Below, piece after piece: positions 1 through 8,406 of a DNA stretch of 21,764 nucleotides (position 1 is its first letter; every line of letters starts with the position of its first letter). The stretch spans positions 1 through 21,764 of the forward strand of contig JADGJL010000174.1 of assembly GCA_027600665.1 (NCBI GenBank), written 5' to 3'. A model generated the notes under the pieces. That model saw nothing but the letters and a program-made list of their open reading frames with translations, had not been told where the DNA came from and did not search any database. The translations under genes and the position numbers were made by a program. Source of the stretch: Irineochytrium annulatum (lineage: Eukaryota; Chytridiomycota; Chytridiomycetes; Chytridiales; Chytridiaceae).

Positions 1-452
1 CCACAGCCGGGGGCGGGGCGTTGATGGGCGACGTACCTCGACCGTGATTTGTCGCGGTTCGATGCTGAACTCACCAACCTCTTGGCCAGCGAAATGCCCA
101 AAATTGGAAGCCCCTTGCCGCGTTTAACACTCGCGATGTGGCAACGTCGCGACTTCGTCCGGTGACGCGGTCAGGAGCCCGTCTCTCCGTTCCTGGCAGA
201 AGTCCTCTGTGACGGTGGCAGCGGGTCGCCGTGCCTCAAACCTGTTTACTAAGAAAGGTTTAACGCGTCAATGGCTTCGTAACGCGTCCGTATCCAAATA
301 GTCGCGACGCGTTCTCGCGATCTTGCACTATATTTCCTCATCTGGGCAGCCGCTGTCCGTCGTTGGACGAAGTACTTGTCGTCATTTTCGCCAACATTGG
401 GAGGACCTTCGCGGTTAACTCCTCCGCCGATCGCCCACGCCCCGAGCGCCCG
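1..452. other. Left-edge noncoding / upstream region of the zinc transporter gene
   Basis: No complete gene is visible. The stretch should hold the promoter and 5' UTR of the zinc transporter; no clear TATA box or operator was recognised. On the minus strand a short open segment (roughly 113 down to 37) ends in a strong donor-like GTACGT at 36-31 and could be an internal exon of a divergent gene leaving the window, but an in-frame TAA lies just upstream and no ATG opens it. A minus ATG at about 341-339 opens only about 28 codons. Confidence 0.5.
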
Positions 453-1977
453 ATGTCGTCATTTCTCCCCTCCTACACGGGTGGGGGAGGCGGCGGAGGC
501 GGCTACGGGTACGACAAGTACCGCCGGGGCTCCTGGTACGCCCTGATCAACCGCTACATCCGGGCCATCATCAACGACCCAAAGACCAAGAACGTCTTCT
601 TCTTCCTGCTCCTGAACATCGTATTCACCGCCGTGGAGTTCCTGTACGGATGGTGGACGAACTCGCTGGGCCTGATCTCGGATGCGGTGCATATGCTGTT
701 CGACTCCACGGCGCTCATTCTGTCGTTGTATGCGTCCGTCGTTGTTAAGTGGGAGGCGACGGAGGCTTTCAGCTATGGGTGGGGTGTTTCATTGACTTGA
801 TTGTGTTGTTGGACGATTGCCTGGTAGACTATCACTGACCTTGTTCCTTTTCAACCTTACGTCTACTTAGGTACGGCCGCGTGGAGACCCTAACTGGATT
901 TGCGAATGCGCTGGCGCTTGTTTTTGCGAGCCTTGGGATCATTTGGGAGGGGCTGGAGCGGCTGATGGATCCGCCCGAGGTTAAAATGGACAATCTACTA
1001 ACTGTGTCCATACTCGGCTTTCTCGTCAACATAGGTACGCTTACCCGTTTTCGATTAAAAGACGTGTCCATCTTTTTTTTCTGCCTTTCTCGGACCCTCC
1101 TTCAGCATGCCTTAATCTCATCCAATCTCGCATCCACTAGTCGGCATCTTCGCCTTTGATCACGGCGGCATGGGCCACAATCACTCTCACGGGGGCGGCG
1201 GGGATGACGGGCATGGCCACGGCGGGCACGGTGGCTACGATGTCAGGAGCTTAGACTCCATATCCTTTGACAATGACCACGGCCACGCTCACAGCGGCCA
1301 CGACGACCACGGGCACGGGCATGGAGGGCGTGGCGGGCATGGTGGGCACGGTGGGGCGGGGAACGGGCACGCGGGACACGCGCACGCTACGCATGCGGCG
1401 ACGTCGTCGGGGCAAAACCCCCTGCTGCATGGTAGGGACCTATTGTTGTGCCTGTTGGGTTCATCGTGTTGAGACATTATTCAGGAATGTTCCTGCACGT
1501 GCTGGCGGACACGCTGGGGTCCGTCGGCGTCATCATCTCATCTATTCTGATACGGTTATGGGGTAAGGTTGCTCGCCTTGGCTTTCGTGTGTAAATGTAC
1601 TGATTGCCTTTTGCTTGGCAGGCTGGAATTGGGCCGACCCCGTCGCTTCCCTTTTCATCGCGGCCTTCACCCTCGTCTCGATCTGGCCCCTGCTCGTCGA
1701 GTCCTCCTGCATTCTCCTGCAACGAATCCCGGCTGTGTTAAAAGGTCGGACAGCGGAGGCTTATCGGCGTCTGCAGCTCATCGACGGTGTCGTCGGGTTT
1801 TCACAAGCGCACTTTTGGGAGGTCTGCCAAGGGAAGAACGTCGGGTCTATCAAGATCCAGGTACGGAAGGACGTTGACAGCCTCGACCGCGTGAGGGTGC
1901 ACGTCATTAGGCTGTTTAGGGAGTTTGGGATTGGGGACATGTGTGTCCAGATCGAGCAGGACGCTTTGGGATATTGA
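453..1977 (+). CDS. CDF-family zinc transporter, ZnT7/SLC30A7 type (Golgi/early secretory pathway)
   Basis: Exons 453-778, 871-1034, 1141-1431, 1485-1562 and 1622-1977 join in frame to 404 aa; introns are 92, 106, 53 and 59 nt, all GT-AG. Cation diffusion facilitators exchange Zn2+ for H+ across a membrane; ZnT7-type members load zinc into the Golgi lumen. The call rests on a Gly-rich N-terminus (residues 10-17), a first membrane segment near 47-66, the LGLISDAVHMLFD block with zinc-site H80 and D84, the matching HVLAD of TM5 (H265, D269), a His/Gly-rich loop at about 174-250 between TM4 and TM5, and a C-terminal ferredoxin-like domain with HFWEVC and VQIEQD. The two HxxxD pairs predict Zn2+ rather than Mn2+. 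ATG 453 was chosen because the frame upstream holds only a TTG and no other ATG. Length is close to the animal protein (about 376 aa). Localisation is inferred from family; a ZnT5/Msc2-type partner is not in the window. Confidence 0.93.
1170..1410 (+). repeat. His/Gly-rich low-complexity coding stretch (zinc transporter loop)
   Basis: Within exon 3 of the zinc transporter, irregular repeats of GGHGGHG and HGHGH type encode the cytosolic loop between TM4 and TM5. Such loops are a known CDF feature thought to bind or deliver zinc. The DNA is a degenerate GGCCACGG-type repeat and is prone to length change. Confidence 0.8.
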
Positions 1978-2126
1978 GCGGGAACGCCGTCAGTGGAGGG
2001 ATTACCTGAGGCCGTTTAATCGTACATGTCTTGTACCGGTGGTCATAAATATATACGCGTAGAATTCCTCAATTTGCTGAGACTATCCTCATCAAGCCTC
2101 CAAGTGTCAAAGGGTGTCGCTGTCCC

Positions 2127-4072
2127 ATGTCCTCTGCCGCGGCGACACCAGCGACGGAGGGGCCGCAGGGACGGGAGCAGCTCCATGCACTACATCTTAA
2201 GGTCCAGCAGGCGAGGGAGAACAAGATCACCCGGGATCGTGTGAATGCGAAATCCCTGCCCGCCAACGAGCCGTTGGCGCGACTGCAGTATTCCCACCCC
2301 AAAGTCAGGCCGCTGATAACCTTGTGAGCCCGTGGGCAAAGAACTTCACCGAGACGTTAACCTTGCCAGCAGCACCGAGCCGCAGCTGGAGGATGTCGCC
2401 CAGAAGCCCGAAGCTCTCGCTCCCATTCGCCTGGACATCGACATCGACGGCCAGAAGATTCGGGACACGTTCACCTGGAATGTCTATGGTATTGCTGGCA
2501 CTTTCTTTTTCTCGTGCCTTGCGCACGAGAAACAAAAATCGGTTGTTAACGCTCGCCTTGGTTATTGCATGGCTCAGATTCTGTGTTGACGCCAGAGCAG
2601 TTCGCCATTATCCTCTGCGAGGACCTGAAGGTGCCCCAGACGACGTTCGCCAGCCACGTCGCCAAGGCCATTCAAGAGCAGCTGGACGACTTCTACGACC
2701 ACTCCGAGTTCGTGCAGGCGCGGGCTGGAGGGGATGGAGCCAGGATACGGCCGACGCGGGGGAATAATGGGGTTGATGACGGAACCGCGGACGAGACGGA
2801 GCTTCGGGTGTTGATAAAGGTGCGGGGTTGGGACGATGGGCTTCGGCGATTAACACGGCGTAAACAGCTGGACATCACAATAGACGGAGTCAGCCTTGTC
2901 GACCAATTTGAATGGGACATCAACTGCGACCGCAACAACCCGGAGGTGTTCGCAGACAAGATGGCATTAGAACTGGGGCTGACAACGGAGTTCAGGTAGG
3001 CACCTTTTGTTCCTTTGCCTCTTGAGTGGACACCTTTATAAGATTTGTGTACAGAGTAGCAATTGCGCATTCCATCCGTGAGCAACTGCAAATCTTCACG
3101 AAGTCGCTGCATCTCCTGGAGCACCCCTTCGACGAGAGTCCGGTGGATGATGAGGAGCTGGCGACGTGCTTCCTCGAGCCGATACAACAGACGGACGGGA
3201 AGGCATCCGTTGTGCGCGACAACGTCTCAAAGCAGAGCTACGGGCCTGCTCTTTTGCTTGGCAGAGAACCCGAGGTGGAGCGGTTAGAGAAGGACAGGGA
3301 ACGTGACGCGCGGTATGGACGAATGCTGCTCGTCGTCGAAGCCTACTTCAATTTTAATGCGCAACCCGATATGGCTTAGGCGGAAGCGTCGGCAGTCCAG
3401 CCGGAATCGGCGTACCCTCCCGGATCGTGAGACGCAACGCACGATCCGGACACCCATTCCTCCTAAACGTCCGCCGGGCAGCGCACCTCCGCCGTCATTG
3501 ATGCCTGAGCCGTCGTCCTTGCTGCAGCCGATGATGCAGCGGAGGAAGACGCGGAACAGCGCCATGATGGATGACAACTTCAGCGAGACACCGGTCGAGC
3601 CGATCGTTTATGAAGACCTGAACGCGAAGCTCGTGGAATGGAGGGAGGATATTGGTAGATACACGGAACTGTGTTGATCTTTTTTCTTACGGTGTGGTTA
3701 GGGAAATCGGTGACTTGGCGGTGTGAGAACTGCTCAACACACGCTTCCGCGACACCCGTTCTGCGGCCCGGTCCGTCAGGCTCTCGAACATTATGCAATG
3801 AATGCGGTAAAGTTACTCCCGGCTTGCCTTCTGCAAGCTCGGCTGATCTTTATTTTGCAGGAGTTGTGTATGCACGTACAAAAACGCTGCCGCAACGGAG
3901 ATCGGACCCATCTGCCAATCTCTCCACCGTTACCCCGTTCCCGTATCCCCGGCCCGCACCAATGGCCCCCGTAAGAATAATAGAGCCCAGAGGTCGGGGT
4001 CGCGGCAGTCGCGGCAGTCGCGGCCGAGGTCGCGGTCGAATCGGGCCAAATAATATAAAGAACTTGCTGTAG
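2127..4072 (+). CDS. SNF5/SMARCB1-type SWI/SNF (or RSC) core subunit with C-terminal GATA-like zinc finger
   Basis: Exons 2127-2323, 2370-2488, 2578-2819, 2868-2995, 3055-3312, 3380-3654, 3702-3806 and 3861-4072 give 511 aa; introns are 46, 89, 48, 59, 67, 47 and 54 nt. SNF5 is a core subunit of ATP-dependent chromatin remodellers and contacts the nucleosome acidic patch. Repeat 1 starts at residue 84 ([25 protein letters not shown]) and repeat 2 at about 187 ([20 protein letters not shown]). A basic segment follows (ARRKRRQ, near 314), then a [13 protein letters not shown] block, a GATA-like finger with C414, C417, C438 and C441, and an RG-rich tail. The 48- and 54-nt introns are stop-free and of length 3n, so they look coding, but family comparison places them outside the protein. 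Only about 83 residues precede repeat 1, so the N-terminal winged helix of animal SMARCB1 seems absent. Sfh1 (RSC) and Snf5 (SWI/SNF) cannot be told apart here. Confidence 0.9.
3989..4039 (+). repeat. RG/RGS-rich repeat encoding the SNF5 C-terminal tail
   Basis: Seventeen codons alternate Arg, Gly and Ser, with a tandem CGCGGCAGT unit at 4001-4018 followed by a partial copy. RG-rich tails commonly bind RNA and are methylated on arginine; either role here is inference. Confidence 0.75.
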
Positions 4073-4160
4073 CTGATGAATCATCCTGTTCCAGTCTTCT
4101 GGACATGGAGGGTGTCCTCGTCCGACCAAAATCTGATCTGCAAGAGATCTTCGAACGAAA

Positions 4161-5737
4161 ATGTCAAAGCGCGTGGCGGTTGTACTGGGAGCCCAATGGG
4201 GCGATGAAGGCAAGGGAAAGCTCGTCGACGTCCTCGCTCAGGATGCGGATCTGTGCTGTAGAGCCCAGGTTGGGGTTGCGCGTTGGCGTGATCAGTGAAT
4301 CTGATCATCACTCAGGGTGGGAACAACGCTGGCCACACGATCGTGGTGGACGGCAAGCACTTCGCATTCCACCTGCTGCCGTGCGGGTTAGTGAACAGGA
4401 ACTGCACATCCGTGATCGGCAACGGCGTCGTGGTCCACGTCCCCTCGTTCTTTGCGGAGCTCAAGGAGATTGAGGACAAAGGTAAAGGCCCTGATGCTGG
4501 CGTGGTTGACCGTGGTGCGTCGTGCAGGACTGGATGCGACGGGCCGGCTCTTCATCTCCGATCGCGCCCACGTCGTGTTCGACTTCCATCAGACCGCGGA
4601 CGGCCTGCGCGAGCGGGAGCTGGGTGGGTCGGAGCTGGGCACCACCAGGAAGGGCATTGGACCGGCTTACTCGTCCAAGGCAACGCGGTCTGGTCTGCGC
4701 GTGCATCATTTGTTTGATGACGACTTCGAGACCAAGTTTAGGTCGTCGCTGGCGAACAAGAAGAAGCGATACGGCGAATTCGATTACGACGCGGAGGCGG
4801 AGATCTCTCTGTTGAAGGTATCTCTACCTAGTTCCATGGATCTCTGTTCTGACTAGGATTGGTTAGAAACTGACGGAGAGGCTTCGGCCGTACGTAATCG
4901 ACACGGTGCCTTTTGTGCACGAGGCCATTCACGCGAATAAGAACGTCTTGGTGGAGGGCGCGAACGCGTTGATGTTGGATATCGACTTTGGCACGTACCC
5001 GTACGTTACGTCGTCGAACACGGGCATCGGAGGGGTGTGCACGGGCCTGGGAATTCCGCCGGCCCTGATTGGGAAGGTGTATGGGGTTGTGAAGGCGTAC
5101 ACGACCAGGGTTGGCGCTGGGCCATTCCCGACGGAACAGTTAAACGTAGGATATGTTATTTACCTTACGTTGACGGCTGCTTTAGGAGATTGGGAATCAC
5201 TTGCAAACTGTGGGAGCCGAGTTCGGCGTGACTACGGGACGTAAGCGCCGATGCGGTTGGTTAGACATGGTTGTGTTGAAGTATTCGCACATGGTTAACA
5301 ATTATTCGAGGTACTCGTTTTGGCGGGTTACAAGCGGCTGACATTGATAGTATTAACTTAACAAAATTGGACATCCTCGACGAGCTGAAGGAGATCAAGA
5401 TTGGGGTTGCGTATATCCACAAAGGCGTCCGTTATACGACATTCCCAGGTTCGGTGGCGATACATAGCCGCATTGTTTAATCGTCGCTTAGCGGACTTAA
5501 AGAAGCTCGGGGAGTCGACGGTTGAGTACGAAACCCTTCCGGGGTGGATGTCAAGTTTAAGTAAATGCCGGACATACGAAGAACTCCCTGAGAACGCGCG
5601 CCGCTACGTGGAGCGCATCGAGACATTACTGGGCGTTAAAGGTGATCGTGCCTTTCAGTATCTATCTAACTTAGCCCGCTTCAGTCGAGTGGATTGGTGT
5701 TGGTGCCGGACGGGATGCGATGATTCACCGAAAGTAG
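4161..5737 (+). CDS. ADE12: Adenylosuccinate synthetase (IMP-aspartate ligase, EC 6.3.4.4)
   Basis: Exons 4161-4268, 4316-4481, 4528-4817, 4867-5145, 5186-5310, 5351-5448, 5492-5641 and 5685-5737 give 422 aa, the usual length for the eukaryotic enzyme; introns are 47, 46, 49, 40, 40, 43 and 43 nt. The enzyme joins IMP and aspartate using GTP, the first committed step from IMP to AMP, in the cytosol. Visible landmarks: GDEGKGK near the N-terminus with catalytic D15, GGNNAGHT with H43, [43 protein letters not shown] (267-278), [13 protein letters not shown] (296-308), NLTKLD, and [11 protein letters not shown] near the C-terminus. The last intron was ended at 5684, not at the earlier AGs (5658, 5674), because only that acceptor restores the conserved VEWIGVG ending. 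The symbol follows yeast; animals call it ADSS. The start lies 88 nt after the SNF5 stop. Confidence 0.95.
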
Positions 5738-6262
5738 CGCTTTTTCAGCACATTAATAATACACTTTCTTTACGACGTCATAGCCGTTGAGCGATCTTTG
5801 GCGGAAGAAGTAACGACGGCAGCATTTATGACACAACCGTGGCTAGGTTTCTAAGAAAGCGGACGACCAGGTGCTAAAGTAGGGCACAACGGAACAATTA
5901 AATAAAACGTTGCCGCACGTCGCTTTCCGTCGGAGCCATGCTATTGAACGTCTTCTGCTCCTTTAAAATGTGTGCAACGACACACAAATTATCAGTTCCC
6001 ACCCCAAAAGGAAGGCGCACAAAAAATACACTTCCATCTCTTGAGGGTTGCCGTGTCCACAAACTTGGCGTGCTTCTTCAAAGAGTTGTAGTCCCGTGCG
6101 CAGACTATCCACAATCGAAGCAATAGCTCCTCAATTCCACTGTCTCCAATAAATAATCTCTCGTCCACCAGGTGGCAGAGCCCTTCCATTTCTTTGAAGC
6201 ATGATGTAACGAACGTCAAATCCCTATAAGGTGCATTTCCCACGTCGAAATCGTGTTCCAGC
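5738..6262. other. Intergenic region between adenylosuccinate synthetase and Hrd1
   Basis: This 525-nt gap looks more AT-rich than the flanking exons. It holds an AATAAA at 5901-5906 that fits the 3' end of the upstream gene; the Hrd1 promoter must lie in the rest. A plus-strand ORF from ATG 5938 (62 codons) resembles nothing I know. On the minus strand a 65-codon ORF opens at ATG 6189 and ends at 5992; it is unidentified. No tRNA or structured RNA was recognised. Confidence 0.6.
5901..5906 (+). terminator. Putative poly(A) signal of the adenylosuccinate synthetase gene
   Basis: A canonical AATAAA hexamer lies 164 nt after the stop codon, in AT-rich sequence. Its position fits a compact fungal 3' UTR. 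The cleavage site cannot be seen from sequence alone. Confidence 0.5.
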
Positions 6263-8237
6263 ATGGGCAGGTTCGCGCTGTATGGAGCACTCACGTCGGC
6301 GCTTACGGCGTTCGTTGTCGGGAACGCCTGGGTCCAGCGTCGCCAGTTCTACCCGACATGCATCCACCTCACGCGCTCGAGCGCCTCGCTGATGGTGCTG
6401 CTGAACATGGGCCTTTTCCTGACCATCATGTTCGGCCACGGAGTCCAGCGCGTGTTCTTCGGGAACCTGCGCGCTTTGGAGGTTGAGGTAATGCCCAACG
6501 CTCGCGATAGCTGTCCTCAATAGTGATCGCGCAGCATCTGTATGAGAGATCGTGGTTCGCCGTCACGGAAACTTGTCTGGCCATGACCATATTCCGTGAC
6601 GAGTTCGATATTCGGTTCATCATCTTCTTCGCCATTCTGCTCTTGATCAAAATATTTCACTGGATCTCGCAGGATCGCGTTGACTTTGTATGTCACATGC
6701 AACGCGATGTATCTGACCGGTATTAGATGGAGCAGTCAACAAACCTGTCTCTCGCTTTTCATATCCGGATGGTGTCTATAATGACGTTGCTGTATCTTGC
6801 CGATTTGAGTTTGCTTTATTATGCGGTGGATTATACCATGCGGAGGGGGCCAACGATGATGATAATTTTTGGATTTGAGGTGCCTCCTTTGCTGTTGATC
6901 ACGGTTTTAACGACATCGCAGTACACAATTTTAATGTCACTGATATTCTCAACGAGCATCAAGTATATTTTACACACCATAGATATGCGGATGGAGAACC
7001 CCTGGGAGAACAAGTCAATGTATATTTTTTACTTGGAGCTTGTAGTCGGTGAGTCCTCGTCATGAAGACATTTTTGCATGCGGCGATAATAACCATTGGT
7101 ACAGATTTTTTCAAGCTGATAACATACTTCTTGTTCTTCGCCATCGTCGTTCGTTTCTACGGCTTACCGCTGCACATCGTCCGCGATCTCTACATGACCC
7201 TGCGGAGCTTCATAAACCGATGCAAGGACCTAGTCCAATACCGGAGAGCCACTGCGAACATGAATGAAAGATATCCAGACGCTACAGTGGAAGAACTTGC
7301 GGCGACCGATCGAATCTGTATTATATGCAGGGAGGAAATGGAGGCGAGGGTTCCAGCTGCTGCGGCCGCCGCTCCAAATGCTGCACCCGCGAATGCGAGA
7401 CCGATCGGCGTCGGAGTGGCAAACGGCAATGCGCCCCCGCGCGCGTCAAACGACCCTAGCGTGCCGAAAAAGCTTCAGTGCGGACATATCTTCCACTTCC
7501 GCTGCCTACGGAGCTGGCTCGAGAGGCAGCAAAGCTGTCCGACTTGGTAAACCCCTTTTAAATATTTACGGCTTAATCAAACTGCAGTCGACGTTCGGTG
7601 CTTGCTGACACGCCGGCACCAGCCCGAGCGGACGCGCCGCCCCCACAACCGCCGCAAAACCCTATAAGGCCAGATGCTTTGCAAGCCTTTCAGGCATTAT
7701 GGAACCAGCAGCAGCAGCAGGCTGGAGCTATGGCGAATAACCCCGTGGCACAGCCGTTCGGCATCCCTCCGGCCGCGGCTCCCGTTGGACAACCGGCGGG
7801 TCCTACCGCTACGACGCTCCCGCCGGAACAGTTCCCCTTAACGGTATTCTAAATTGATTGCTCGTCTGCATTCTTATTTCTTTTAGGCGGCGGGGATGGG
7901 TGGCCTCCCAATGAGTATGTTCACGCTCACGCCGTTGATTCCTTTGAGCGGGCAGGGTGACGGAGGTAATAGGCGCGATACTGCTGTTCGTTTAGTAACT
8001 GATAATGTAGGGACAGCGACGCTTGATCATCTTTCGGACGACCAGTTACGATCCTTGGAGGGCCGGTCGCGGGAGGCGGTGATCCAGCGCATTCGGGCAG
8101 TCCAGAACGTCCAGCTGCAACTCACGGGGATTACGACGCAGCTGACGCAGATACTTCAAATGTTTCCCCAAGAAGGGCCGGCGGAGGCGAATGCGGGAGA
8201 GGGAACTACGAAGGGGAAGGAGAAGGCGCCAGCGTAG
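6263..8237 (+). CDS. HRD1: Hrd1/synoviolin-type ER membrane RING-H2 E3 ubiquitin ligase
   Basis: Exons 6263-6487, 6535-6687, 6727-6879, 6922-7048, 7105-7546, 7588-7843 and 7887-8237 give 568 aa; introns are 47, 39, 42, 56, 41 and 43 nt. Hrd1 is the multispanning ER ligase and retrotranslocation channel of ER-associated degradation. The hydrophobic N-terminal half (to about residue 240) carries family blocks QFYPT, RSWFAVTETCLA, FHWISQDRVDF, KYILHTID and ENPWENKSMY. The RING-H2 has C291, C294, C345, H347, H350, C353, C364 and C367, with a family-typical WLERQQSCPTC end but a 50-residue, Ala-rich gap between the second and third ligands. A Pro/Gln/Ala-rich tail follows, then a conserved C-terminal helix (LSDDQLRSLEG, with RAVQNVQLQ), which in the family is reported to recruit partner factors. 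ATG 6263 gives a typical MxRxALY-like start right before the first membrane segment. The 42-nt intron (6880-6921) is stop-free and would add 14 hydrophobic residues if retained. Confidence 0.94.
7706..7720 (+). repeat. (CAG)5 microsatellite in the Hrd1 coding sequence
   Basis: Five CAG codons in a row encode a short polyglutamine run in the Pro/Gln-rich linker after the RING. Length may vary between strains. Confidence 0.8.
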
Positions 8238-8314
8238 TAGTTATTGGGCTTCGGGGGGCATACTGTCCGCCGTCAACTATTTCGCGACTTTTAGATCATG
8301 ACAAACGTTGTTGC

Positions 8315-8320
8315 AATAAA
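8315..8320 (+). terminator. Putative poly(A) signal of Hrd1
   Basis: A canonical AATAAA lies 78 nt after the Hrd1 stop codon, in the 169-nt gap shared with the convergent dynein gene. No matching AATAAA was found for the dynein gene on the minus strand in this gap. Confidence 0.55.
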
Positions 8321-8406
8321 TACATGGTGAAATAGTAAAATGAAAGAATTACTGTTGTACAGTCTCTATCTCTATAACTGCAGCATATAGCCATTGACGC
8401 ACCACA

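Noticed and set aside
363..452. Upstream extension of the zinc transporter from a TTG at 363
   Set aside because: Non-ATG start with no family resemblance; the first ATG at 453 leads directly into a typical N-terminus.
2324..2327. Stop codon TGA ending a 66-codon ORF at the SNF5 start
   Set aside because: The TGA lies inside the donor GTGAGC of a 46-nt intron with a TTAAC branch-like motif; the frame continues in the next exon.
2328..2336. AAA4 P-loop Lys-to-Arg change in the dynein (residue range given), read as a loss of function
   Set aside because: The GVGGSGRQ form is usual for axonemal dyneins of this group, so it is not a lesion.
3313..3379. Apparent frameshift or premature stop in the SNF5 gene near 3379
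   Set aside because: A 67-nt GT-AG intron joins ERDAR to RKRRQ and restores the family pattern; the gene is intact.
5146..5491. Adenylosuccinate synthetase looking fragmented over several frames, like a pseudogene
   Set aside because: Three short GT-AG introns (40, 40 and 43 nt) restore one frame with all catalytic motifs.
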